DNA from: an uncultured Planctomycetaceae bacterium
GTDB taxonomy: Bacteria > Planctomycetota > Planctomycetia > Planctomycetales > Planctomycetaceae
Reading direction: 5' to 3'
Assembly (NCBI GenBank): GCA_903921605.1
Contig: CAIXQV010001069.1
Location: forward strand, 1 to 23,079
Length of the DNA: 23,079 nucleotides
The position numbers were made by a program, and so were the translations under genes. Shown here one piece after another: positions 15,746 through 23,079 of the stretch. Position 1 is the stretch's first letter. Each line of letters starts with the position of its first letter. Under the pieces are notes generated by a model, which was not told the DNA's origin, made no database searches, and was given only the letters and a program-made list of their open reading frames with translations.

Positions 15746-16558
15746 AAGACGCAGCACATCCGCCGCGTCGGTCACTACTTCTCTCTGAAACTGCAAGGAG
15801 ACTTTTGAACGTCCTGTTCAAAACACAATCTCCCGCAATTCCTTTCCAGCATCAGCGCAATGCCCACGGGACAGAACGCTTCCACCTGGAGAGACGCGGC
15901 GTTTGTAACTGCCGTCGAAAACACGGACAACAGGGCTTCCATAGCGCAGACGGTCAAAAATCTGAACGTCTGCAAAGGTCAGCATGTACTTCTGCGGAAA
16001 TCCGTTTTTGACTTCCCAACCTCGGCAGGTTTCGCCTGTTTTTGAGCTGCTAACATTTGCGGTTCAAATGGAGCGGGTGTGTTCGCGTGTTCATATTCGA
16101 CGGGATTCGTTGGCACTGCTTAACGATCAAGGAGAAGAATATGCCGCAGATGTGGGACTCCTGATCTTTGCCGGCGGGAGCTGGGCGAGTTTTTAGTATC
16201 GCAGATGGAAAAGTCTGCGTCTTTTTCCCCAATTGCCATCGTCCGACCAAGAAAACGGCCGATTTCAGGGAATCCATCCGTATGACGCGACCAGCTCGAA
16301 TCCTTTTTCTGTGGGCAATGTTTCTACAATTTGTCGGAGAAACGCAGGCGTCAGCCGAATTCTCCGCAGCATGACAATCTCGCAGGCAATACAACTCAGA
16401 ACGCCTGACAAAACCGGGACTGGCTCCCGCAGACATCCCGGAATCATGTAGAAAAGCAATCGCCAAGCGTACCTGTTCCAATTTTATTAGTGCCTCTAAG
16501 TCTGCCGTTCAACTCTGAATCGCCCCTGAACCTTGTTCCTTATGCCGGAATCCACTCC
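15746..16558. other. Divergent intergenic region with no firm gene
   Basis: About 810 bases between the minus-strand autotransporter and the plus-strand secreted protein, which must hold both promoters. Several open frames exist, but their composition is not protein-like. The only frame with a recognisable feature is the mini-ORF at 16282-16374, listed separately. No tRNA, repeat or insertion sequence end is seen. Confidence 0.4.
16282..16374 (+). CDS. Candidate 30-residue signal-peptide-like ORF
   Basis: ATG 16282, ten bases after AGGGA, encodes a basic start, a hydrophobic core (ILFLWAMFLQFVG) and an AxA-type end (ETQASAEFSAA), then TGA. After the stop the same frame stays open for about 47 more codons, including LAPADIPESCRKAIAKRTC. 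It could be a small secreted peptide, a decayed exported protein with one internal stop, or chance. Confidence 0.2.
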   Translation: MTRPARILFLWAMFLQFVGETQASAEFSAA

Positions 16559-18565
16559 ATGCATCGTTTTGACCTGATTGAAACTGTCCATCGTTCCATG
16601 CGGCTCCTGCTTTCTGTGGGGCTTTCTTTTGTGGTTGTGTCTCTGATGAGTTCTGCTGTGCTTGCTGCTCCACAGGCGGCGGAGACCGGCAGCAAGTCCT
16701 CAGACGAAAAGCCCTTGACGCTGGTGGCCGAGGGAACTCGCCCTCTGCTGACGATCACATTCGCCAGTGCTGACCGCGTTGTTGACGAAGCCAAATACAT
16801 CTTTGATGCTGCCGGTAAGCCTGAAGCGTTCAAGGTGTTTGAAACGTTTCTCAAAGAGACATTGAATAATCTGGAAGGCTTCGATCGCTCGAAACCGTTT
16901 GGCGTCATGGCGTATCTGCCAGTCGCGTTTCCACCGGCCCCGGAGTTCCTGGCGTTCGTGCCGGTCGCTTCTGTCGAAGCGGCAACCAAGCTGATTGAAA
17001 AAGCGCCGGTCGTGATTCGTAAAGACGACGAAGAGGGACGTTACGAAGTCATCGGACCGAATCGCACCTTTCCCGTGTTGATGAAAGACGGCTATGCCTT
17101 TATGCCGCTGGGAAACAATCCTCCCGAGGAAGCATTGGATCGTGAACTTCCTGATCCGGCCCAACTGTTGGCTGGTCAGGCTCAGCAGTTTGATATCTCC
17201 GTTCGCCTTGATGTGGAATCGATTCCGGTTGCAACTCGAACGTTGCTGATGGGGCTGATTTCATCCGGGATTTCCACAACTCTGCAGCAACGCGATGGTG
17301 AGCCGGAAGGTGCCTACCGGATTCGTCGCACAGAAGGCGAACGCGGACTGGAAGCGTTACGAATGCTGATCACCGAATGCCAGAAGATCACGATTGGACT
17401 GAAGGTTGAACCTGAGGAACAGGCTGTCAACATTGACGTGCTGGTGGATGCTCTGGATGGTTCCAAATTCATGAAGGAGATCTTCCAGTCGACAGAGAAA
17501 CCAAGCTACTTCATTCCACTGCTGGATGATGACGCCGCCGTTTCTCTATCGATGTCCAGCATGATGGCGGAACGTGACAAGGTGGCCTACATCGAAATGA
17601 TGGAAGGCGTGAAGATGGAAGTCACCCGTCTTATCGAAGAAAACAAACTCGGTGCGACGCCGGATGAAAACAGCCCGATCGGTCAGGCTCTTTCAGCCGT
17701 TCAGAAAACTCTTGAAGAAGGCCATGTCGACGTTTTCGCTCAGTTCTATCGTGACTCATCCGGCAAACTGGCGATCGTTTGGGCATCAAGAATTGTCGAG
17801 GGAGATGCGATCGCTGCAGGTCTTCTCGATGCGGCGACTCGCCTTCGTGAAGTCGACGATATTCAAAAAGCCGGTGATCTGCAGATCGGTGCTGCCGAAC
17901 ATCTGGGCGTTACATTTCATCGCCTGACCTTTGCTGCTCAGCCCCCCGAAGCCGTTGCGGTGTTTGGTGATAATGTCGGAATCACTGTCGGAATCGGCTC
18001 AACTGCTGTGTGGGGTGTTATCGGTGGCCAGGAATCTCTGGCAACGTTGACCAGCGTGATGGACAAACTGGAAGAAGCCATCCAGTCTCCAACGGAACGA
18101 AGAACGCCTCCGAATTTCCGAATCATCGTGAACGTGAATCAACTGGTGGAAATGGCGACGATCGCTGACACCGCTGGCTCCAATGCTCGAGCAGAGAAAG
18201 AGAAAGCTGCTGCTGCAAAGGCGGCCGCCGAGGCCAGTGTCGATGCTCCGAAAGATGCCCCGGTTGAGGCTCCTGCTCAAGTTGCTCCGGCAGGGCGCAA
18301 TGGGGGCCGCGAAGCACGGCGAGCCGAGTTCGCTCGCCGTCGAGAACGAGGCGGGAAGATTATGAAGGAAACGCTCGCCGAAGGCGACGATCGCATCGAG
18401 ATCGATTCTCGTCTGACCGAGACCGGTGTTCGCTTACGAGTTCGGCTGGAAGAAGGTTTCGTGAAGATCTTCGGTCGGCTGCTTGCTGCTCAGATCGCTC
18501 CTCAGGAAGAAGCTGCTCCGGCCGAGGACACACCGGCAGATGCGACGACAACAACCGCACAGTAG
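16559..18565 (+). CDS. Uncharacterised secreted protein
   Basis: I do not recognise a firm family; the layout is loosely like DUF3352-type exported proteins. From ATG 16559 it has 668 residues; GTG 16490 and ATG 16598 are alternatives. A signal peptide is clear (MRLLLSVGLSFVVVSLMSSA then VLA-APQA). The mature part alternates LLTITFASADRVVDEAKYIF-type segments with beta-strand/helix units (FGVMAYLPVAFPPAPEFLAF, DVFAQFYRDSSGKLAIVWAS) that look like internally repeated domains. An Ala/Glu/Pro-rich, probably unstructured stretch follows (about residues 540-600: EKEKAAAAKAAAEAS, APVEAPAQVAP), then an Arg-rich block (RRAEFARRRERGG). A predicted amphipathic segment (FVKIFGRLLAAQIA) precedes an acidic Thr-rich tail. 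There are no Cys pairs or catalytic motifs. It is divergent from the autotransporter and ends in a strong terminator, so it is monocistronic. Confidence 0.75.
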   Translation: MHRFDLIETVHRSMRLLLSVGLSFVVVSLMSSAVLAAPQAAETGSKSSDEKPLTLVAEGTRPLLTITFASADRVVDEAKYIFDAAGKPEAFKVFETFLKETLNNLEGFDRSKPFGVMAYLPVAFPPAPEFLAFVPVASVEAATKLIEKAPVVIRKDDEEGRYEVIGPNRTFPVLMKDGYAFMPLGNNPPEEALDRELPDPAQLLAGQAQQFDISVRLDVESIPVATRTLLMGLISSGISTTLQQRDGEPEGAYRIRRTEGERGLEALRMLITECQKITIGLKVEPEEQAVNIDVLVDALDGSKFMKEIFQSTEKPSYFIPLLDDDAAVSLSMSSMMAERDKVAYIEMMEGVKMEVTRLIEENKLGATPDENSPIGQALSAVQKTLEEGHVDVFAQFYRDSSGKLAIVWASRIVEGDAIAAGLLDAATRLREVDDIQKAGDLQIGAAEHLGVTFHRLTFAAQPPEAVAVFGDNVGITVGIGSTAVWGVIGGQESLATLTSVMDKLEEAIQSPTERRTPPNFRIIVNVNQLVEMATIADTAGSNARAEKEKAAAAKAAAEASVDAPKDAPVEAPAQVAPAGRNGGREARRAEFARRRERGGKIMKETLAEGDDRIEIDSRLTETGVRLRVRLEEGFVKIFGRLLAAQIAPQEEAAPAEDTPADATTTTAQ

Positions 18566-18587
18566 TTGAGCGATGGCCTTTGAACTG

Positions 18588-18650
18588 AGGCTCTGCGATT
18601 CAGTGAACGTTGAAGAAACGGACCTGAGTCGCAGAGCCTTTTTCTTTTTT
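18588..18650 (+). terminator. Strong intrinsic terminator
   Basis: AGGCTCTGCGATTCAG (18588-18603) pairs with CTGAGTCGCAGAGCCT (18624-18639) along 16 bp with one G-T pair and a 20-base loop, followed by TTTTTCTTTTTT. It lies 23 bases after the secreted-protein stop. Confidence 0.92.
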
Positions 18651-18713
18651 GCAGCGAGAAGTCCTGTGCTCAAACCTAATAAGTGGAAGTTCCGGCCATT
18701 CATCTGGCGATTC

Positions 18714-18930
18714 GGCCCAACGGGCCATCAACATGTCAGCCCAGGGCAACGCCATGGGTTTGCGATCCCGTTTGAGGGTTGAGCCCTGAAAGGGCGGAAC
18801 AAATAGTGGTTGTGATTTATTACGTCCGGATGTCGTGAATTTGTGCGGCCCGGTTAGGGCTTGGGATGTATTGTGGTCCGGTTTCCTGGGGCGTTGCCCG
18901 AGGCTGTCATGTGGTTGCCCCGTTCGGGGC
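18714..18930. repeat. Cluster of six GC-rich hairpins
   Basis: Six short perfect or near-perfect stem-loops occur within 217 bases: GGCCC-AAC-GGGCC (18714-18726), CCCAGGGC-AAC-GCCATGGG (18740-18758), GCCC-TGAAA-GGGC (18783-18795), GCCC-GGTTA-GGGC (18848-18860), CCTGGGGC-GTT-GCCCGAGG (18885-18903) and GCCCC-GTTC-GGGGC (18917-18930). The second and fifth share a layout: a GGC or GGGC core stem with a mismatch, then an outer 3-4 bp stem. I see no open frame with coding character here. From memory, similar GCCC...GGGC modules recur between genes in planctomycete genomes; that is recollection, not a search result. Confidence 0.6.
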
Positions 18931-19054
18931 GGAATCGCAGCTTTGGTCTGGTGAAATCATTATTGGATTTACTCGGGATTCCGCCCAAACAGGCTGCGAA
19001 AGGATGTCGGACGACCTTGAGCCTTCAAATGATGGTCGGACGTACTCTTCAGGC

Positions 19055-21202
19055 TTAGTCGTGATCCAGCACTTCAATCAGGTTGCTGAAATCATCCGTC
19101 CACAGAACTTTGTCTCGTGGCGGCCGCGTATCCTGCGAGAGAAATCTCATGTAGAGATCAGACTGCAGCAGCGATTTTTCGCGAGCCATCAAGACCCAGC
19201 GACTACCCGGCTCAATCAAACTTTGCGCGCCTGTGATTCGATCAATCACCGGGGCTGTTTCCAGAGTGATCGCATACAGATTTGCAGCCTCGGCCAGACC
19301 GTCCGTCACGCGTCGCAAGTCGAAGTGCAGATTCGAAATATGAATGGCAATGAAACCATCGGGCTTAAGATGCTTTAGATAAACCTTGGCGGCTTCCGCG
19401 GTCAGCAGATGAGTCGGAACCGCGTCGCCGGAGAATGCATCCAGAACCAGCAGATCAAAAGCCTGTGGTGATTCATTCTCCAGCATCAGTCTCGCATCAC
19501 CATGAATCACATCAACAGTTGATGGACAGTTTTTCAGAAACGTAAAGTGCTGCTGGGCCAGCCGAGTTACGTTCTCATTGATTTCGTAAAAACGAAACGT
19601 ATCACCAGCCTGGCCATACGCAGCCAGAGTTCCCGCTCCTAACCCCACCAGGCCGATCTTCAGCGGAGTCTTGCGTTCTCGCAGTTGTTCAATCGCCTTG
19701 CCGACACCGGTGTTGTAACCGTAGTACATGGTTGGGAAACTGGGGATCCCATTGAGCTGAATGCCGTGAATGATGCGACCATGCCGCAGAATGACCGCGT
19801 CTTCGATCGTGTCATTCTGAACTTCCAGCACACCGTAAAAGTTGCGAACCATGGCAACCGCGTTGGTGTAACTTGTAACGGCCGCCGCAAACACAGTTCC
19901 CAGCCCGGCGAACAACAGAATGGCCAGCAGCTTCCACATCGTTGGTGGCTGTGGTCCATCCTGCAGCCAGCCTCGGTGATCAAAGTACACAATCACCGCA
20001 ATCACGCACGAGACAATCATTCCCAGGGAATGCTCCCAGAACGCAGGGAAGATCAACGGTGCCAGCAGTCCGACAAAAAGACCACCGGCTGCTCCACCAG
20101 CAGACAGCGTGAGATAAAACGCGGTCAGCGAATCTGCGGATGGTCGCAACCTCGCCAGTTCTCCATGGCACAACATGCAGATGGAGAACAGGCAACCAAA
20201 ATAAATCACCAGCTGCAATGGCAGCCACGTTCTCGAACCAAAACTTTGCAGCCAACAAACGGCCAGAGCCAGGACCGCCGTCCCCAAAGAATACAAACCG
20301 CGACGGTACCAGCGATCACTTTCAAAGCACAGAATAAACGACAGGAGATAAAGCGATAGTGGCACCACCCACAGAAATGGAATGACGGCCACGTCCTGGC
20401 AGACTTCGTTGGTGACAGCCAACAACATTGTGGAAGCGACCATGGACAGAATCAGCCAGCGACCAAATGCCGACTTTGTCTCATTCCCATTGGCAGCCGC
20501 TGACTTCTTCTCCGTGTTGGCGGCAGTAATCCCTGCTTGCTCCTGAGTCGCCTTGTTCTCGACTCTCCCCGAAATCGAACGTATTGCACAGGCCACACAG
20601 AGCGCTGCAAAAACCAGATAACCCAGCGACCATGTATTGGCCTGAGTCGAAACTCTCATCAGCGGTTCAAACAAAAACGGATACGACAGTAAAGCCAGCA
20701 AAGAGCCAGCATTCGACAAGGCATATAAGCGATACGGCGACGCTTGCGGTTGAGCCACACTGAACCATCGCAACAGCAGCGGTCCGGTTGTCGACAGCAC
20801 AAAATAAGGCAATCCAACCGTCGATAGCAGCAACGTCAAAATCCGCCACACGGGCGATTCAAGCCCTGTGGGCTTCCAGTCAATCGTTGGCAGAATCTTA
20901 AGGAATGCCAGTGAGATCAGCAGAACTCCACAGTGAACCAATCCCTGTTGCCGAGCCGTCAAACGCGACGTGACAAGATGAGAATACAGGTACCCTCCGC
21001 AGAGCAGCACCTGGAAGAACAACATGCACGTTGTCCAGACGCTCGGAGTTCCGCCGAACCACGGCAGAATCGCTTTACTGATCAGCGGCTGAACCTGAAA
21101 CAACAGGAACGCACTGACAAAGACAGCCACTGCAAACAGCAGGCTGACCCAGCGCTGTGAGGCTTGCGTCGTGTGAGCATCAGCTGATGCGGGAAGATTC
21201 AT
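19055..21202 (-). CDS. Fused membrane/spermidine synthase-like protein
   Basis: 715 residues. The N-terminal two thirds (about 1-450) is polytopic: LLFAVAVFVSAFLLFQVQPL, VWTTCMLFFQVLLCGGYLYS, YALSNAGSLLALLSYPFLFE and further helices, with a polar loop near 215-245. The C-terminal third is a class I SAM-binding domain of the spermidine synthase family: LKIGLVGLGAGTLAAYG (near 516), FYEIN, VIHGDARLML, LLVLDAFSGDAVPTHLL (near 588) and a final WTDDFSNL. This matches the common bacterial 'fused MFS/spermidine synthase' proteins. Their substrate is unproven, and the membrane part is not a standard full MFS carrier; many members probably are not true polyamine synthases. The start ATG 21202 has no obvious ribosome site. 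A hairpin and palindromic repeat separate it from the upstream DUF1080-ThuA gene. Confidence 0.88.
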   Translation of the reverse strand: MNLPASADAHTTQASQRWVSLLFAVAVFVSAFLLFQVQPLISKAILPWFGGTPSVWTTCMLFFQVLLCGGYLYSHLVTSRLTARQQGLVHCGVLLISLAFLKILPTIDWKPTGLESPVWRILTLLLSTVGLPYFVLSTTGPLLLRWFSVAQPQASPYRLYALSNAGSLLALLSYPFLFEPLMRVSTQANTWSLGYLVFAALCVACAIRSISGRVENKATQEQAGITAANTEKKSAAANGNETKSAFGRWLILSMVASTMLLAVTNEVCQDVAVIPFLWVVPLSLYLLSFILCFESDRWYRRGLYSLGTAVLALAVCWLQSFGSRTWLPLQLVIYFGCLFSICMLCHGELARLRPSADSLTAFYLTLSAGGAAGGLFVGLLAPLIFPAFWEHSLGMIVSCVIAVIVYFDHRGWLQDGPQPPTMWKLLAILLFAGLGTVFAAAVTSYTNAVAMVRNFYGVLEVQNDTIEDAVILRHGRIIHGIQLNGIPSFPTMYYGYNTGVGKAIEQLRERKTPLKIGLVGLGAGTLAAYGQAGDTFRFYEINENVTRLAQQHFTFLKNCPSTVDVIHGDARLMLENESPQAFDLLVLDAFSGDAVPTHLLTAEAAKVYLKHLKPDGFIAIHISNLHFDLRRVTDGLAEAANLYAITLETAPVIDRITGAQSLIEPGSRWVLMAREKSLLQSDLYMRFLSQDTRPPRDKVLWTDDFSNLIEVLDHD

Positions 21203-21264
21203 GAGTTAACAACGGCCACAAAGATCGCAGTGAGTTTGGTACAGACTCAAGTCTATACAGAAAG

Positions 21265-21295
21265 AGAGCCCGGTTTCGCAAGAAAGCCGGGCTCT
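21265..21295 (-). terminator. Probable terminator of the DUF1080-ThuA gene
   Basis: AGAGCCCGG (21265-21273) pairs perfectly with CCGGGCTCT (21287-21295) around a 13-base loop that can pair further. On the minus strand the stem is followed by CTTTCTG. It is placed about 100 bases past the gene's stop and before the next gene. Confidence 0.6.
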
Positions 21296-21311
21296 GTTTG
21301 ACAACTAAGTT

Positions 21312-21367
21312 GTAGGTTGGACATTCTGGTCCGACTGCGTTTCGACGGGCAGGAATACCCATCCTAC
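21312..21367. repeat. REP-like palindromic element, copy 2
   Basis: 56 bases beginning GTAGGTTGGACATTC and ending GAATACCCATCCTAC, identical at 52 of 56 positions to the copy at 4843-4898. It lies 26 bases past the DUF1080-ThuA stop on the minus strand. Differences fall at positions 11, 17, 27 and 46 of the element. Confidence 0.8.
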
Positions 21368-21392
21368 GCGACGATCAATTCTTGATCGGGCA

Positions 21393-22994
21393 CTAGTTCT
21401 TTCGAGCAGCCGCCCATTCATCCAGCATCGCCTGAATGCGAGCCGGATTAAAATCACCCGGAACGTCATAATCCTGGTTCGCCTGAAGGTCCTTTACGTT
21501 CAGATCCTTCGATGGAACTCCGCCTTCCGGAACTGTTCCGTGAGCCGTCCAGACGACGGCATTCAGAACCAGAGTTCGGAAATCTCGATTACCCCAGTTC
21601 CAGTGGTCATGTCCGCCTGTGAAACCAAAACCGCGGCCCGCGTCTTTGCGTTCACGAGCCCAGGCAACAGTCTGTGGCTCTTTGCGTTCCAGAACCGCAG
21701 CACGAACGGCTGGATTGTTGCTGTGAGGTCCTTCAGGTCGTGACAGACTGCCATCAGCCTTCACGAGAGTGTCAGAAGGAGGCAGCTCGGACAGCACGGG
21801 AATCACATCTGCGTTTTCCGCAAATCGCATGTGATAGTACCACTCGTCGTTGACGCGAAATGGCTTCACACCGTTGGCGATCGGATGCTTGGGGAAGCTG
21901 TCGAACGTTCCGGTCCAGTGAGGATTTACGGACCAATCCGTTTCGAAGTAGCCACCGGTCCAATCGAGAAATGCTGCCCCCGATGGTCCCTTGGGAACTT
22001 CAACACCATAGTGAATGCATCCCATCCCGATGCCGCGGTTCTGAAGAGCCTTCAGACGATCCAACTTGCTGTTAAAAGGATGTCCGCCACCACCGTCGGC
22101 ATAAATGATAATCGTATCGGCATGGTCCAGAACGGAATCATCTTCCGGCCAGCCATTCGTATAGACCGTCGCTTCAACGCCAATGTTCGCACTGTTCAGT
22201 GCTTCGGCCAGCAGCATGCAGCCAGCGCGATGTTCATGAGCACCATAACCATGGCTTGGCTTGCCAGCGATCAGGGCGACCTTCTTTGGTGCAGGCAATC
22301 GCTTGAGACGAATATTGCGGAACTGTACTTCCATGGCCGGGCCAGCATGAGCCTGCAAAGCCAGGAAACCGGCTGCTCGACGCTCAGCAAGGTCGTTGTC
22401 TGTCACATCAACAGTTTTGACATCATTGATGAAGTGCTGAAAATGAAAACCGTCAGCGACAACTCGATACGTGTTCCAGTCTTCCTTCTTGATCTTCTTC
22501 TGGATCTCGTTGGTGTCACCAACGCTGCCGGTGACTTTCTTTTCGAACTTGCCGTCGTTGCGAACCAGTTCGGTCGATTCGCCACGCAGGGCAAGAATTC
22601 CACGATAGCGTTCGCCGTAGAGAATTCCCGAGTAAGTATCGCCGGCTTCGAAGTCCGCTTGGTATCCGCCGATAACCCACTTTTCATTCGGCACTTCAAA
22701 ACTGCGATACTGAATCCCGGAGTTACCGTTAACGATCTTGTATTCCAGCTCCAGTTCGAAGTTATCTACCTGGCCGCCGCGCCAGATGATGAACGTGTTT
22801 CCTTTGAGCTTCTTGTCTTCTTCGTTGTAAGTCGTGCCAGTGATGGCGCCGTCTTTTACGCTCCAGGTCTTGGGGTCGCCGTCCCAGCCGTCCAGAGTTT
22901 TGCCATCAAACAGAGTTTCCCAGTCGTCCGCAGAAGCGGATCCAGTGGCCACGCACAGTGCGGCCAATAACAGAGCAATTCGCTGCAATCGCAT
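21393..22994 (-). CDS. DUF1080 plus ThuA-like fusion, secreted
   Basis: 533 residues with a signal peptide (MRLQRIALLLAALCVATGSA then SADD). Residues of about 24-235 form a DUF1080/3-keto-disaccharide hydrolase-type concanavalin-like domain: WETLFDGKTLDGWDGDPKTW, GNSGIQYRSFEV, GFLALQAHAGPAMEVQFRNI. Residues of about 240-490 are a ThuA-like, glutamine-amidotransferase-fold domain: VALIAGKPSHGYGAHEHRAG, IIIYADGGGGHPF, GMGCIHYGVEVPKG, YFETDWSVNPHW, GFGFTGGHDHWNW and a C-terminal NAVVWTA. Both families are linked to periplasmic disaccharide or polysaccharide breakdown in planctomycetes; the exact substrate cannot be read. ATG 22994 follows AAGGGA by six bases. A final helical tail (FNPARIQAMLDEWAAARKN) is extra to the domains. 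Confidence 0.92.
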   Translation of the reverse strand: MRLQRIALLLAALCVATGSASADDWETLFDGKTLDGWDGDPKTWSVKDGAITGTTYNEEDKKLKGNTFIIWRGGQVDNFELELEYKIVNGNSGIQYRSFEVPNEKWVIGGYQADFEAGDTYSGILYGERYRGILALRGESTELVRNDGKFEKKVTGSVGDTNEIQKKIKKEDWNTYRVVADGFHFQHFINDVKTVDVTDNDLAERRAAGFLALQAHAGPAMEVQFRNIRLKRLPAPKKVALIAGKPSHGYGAHEHRAGCMLLAEALNSANIGVEATVYTNGWPEDDSVLDHADTIIIYADGGGGHPFNSKLDRLKALQNRGIGMGCIHYGVEVPKGPSGAAFLDWTGGYFETDWSVNPHWTGTFDSFPKHPIANGVKPFRVNDEWYYHMRFAENADVIPVLSELPPSDTLVKADGSLSRPEGPHSNNPAVRAAVLERKEPQTVAWARERKDAGRGFGFTGGHDHWNWGNRDFRTLVLNAVVWTAHGTVPEGGVPSKDLNVKDLQANQDYDVPGDFNPARIQAMLDEWAAARKN

Positions 22995-23079
22995 ATCAAA
23001 TCCCTTGAGAACATGGTGGAACCCGGCGGATCAGGCAGGCTGCCGCATACCGGTTTAAGGAGATTTGAACACCGATCGC
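22995..23079 (-). promoter_or_regulatory. Upstream region of the DUF1080-ThuA gene
   Basis: The last 85 bases contain the ribosome site (AAGGGA, 23006-23001) and a small palindrome GGCAG-G-CTGCC (23033-23043). I see no clear promoter before the window ends. Confidence 0.3.

Noticed and set aside
16050..16481. Minus-strand ORF of 143 residues in the divergent intergenic region
   Set aside because: No motif or start signal, and its composition is not protein-like; this region more plausibly holds promoters.
18714..18930. CRISPR array
   Set aside because: The hairpins differ in sequence and spacing (about 25-65 bases), with no constant repeat and no cas genes nearby.
18866..19378. Plus-strand ORF of 170 residues running from the hairpin cluster into the spermidine-synthase-like gene
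   Set aside because: The first part is palindromic repeat and the rest is antisense to a conserved domain.
21831..22970. Plus-strand ORF of 379 residues opposite the DUF1080-ThuA gene
   Set aside because: Antisense shadow; the minus strand carries a signal peptide and both domains with a ribosome site.

Overview
The window looks like chromosomal DNA from a planctomycete. The evidence is the gene families: a DUF1501 secreted protein, a DUF1080 plus ThuA-like fusion with a signal peptide, an inverse-autotransporter barrel joined to a very long parallel beta-helix passenger, a fused membrane/spermidine-synthase-like protein, moderate GC, and few strong Shine-Dalgarno sites. I cannot name a species from sequence alone.

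Layout. (1) Positions 1-2010 are a decayed accessory strip: a small two-helix membrane ORF (+), a short minus-strand ORF with no ATG, a broken 3' end of a type I restriction-modification methylase (hsdM), and directly after it a frameshifted gene of a family I associate with type I R-M loci. (2) Positions 2376-2525 hold tRNA-Asn(GTT) on the minus strand with its own intrinsic terminator, bordering the decayed strip. (3) Positions 3049-6375 hold purF and a MATE transporter, both +, separated by a stem-loop and a palindromic repeat. (4) Positions 6450-15696 are a minus-strand block: the giant inverse autotransporter (with terminator), then mfd, then the DUF1501 protein. (5) From 15700 to 16560 is a divergent intergenic region, followed by an uncharacterised secreted protein (+) with a very strong terminator. 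(6) Positions 18714-18930 hold a cluster of six short GC-rich hairpins. (7) Positions 19055-22994 hold two minus-strand genes: the membrane/spermidine-synthase-like protein and, upstream of it, the DUF1080-ThuA protein, separated by a terminator hairpin and a second copy of the palindromic repeat.

Most intact genes look independently transcribed, with terminators or hairpins between them. PurF (purine synthesis) and Mfd (transcription-coupled repair) are housekeeping. The DUF1501, DUF1080-ThuA, inverse-autotransporter and 668-residue proteins are envelope or exported functions typical of planctomycetes. The most unusual material is the wreck of an R-M/defence locus next to the tRNA, where two adjacent genes are recognisable only by reading across frameshifts, and two families of palindromic intergenic elements.
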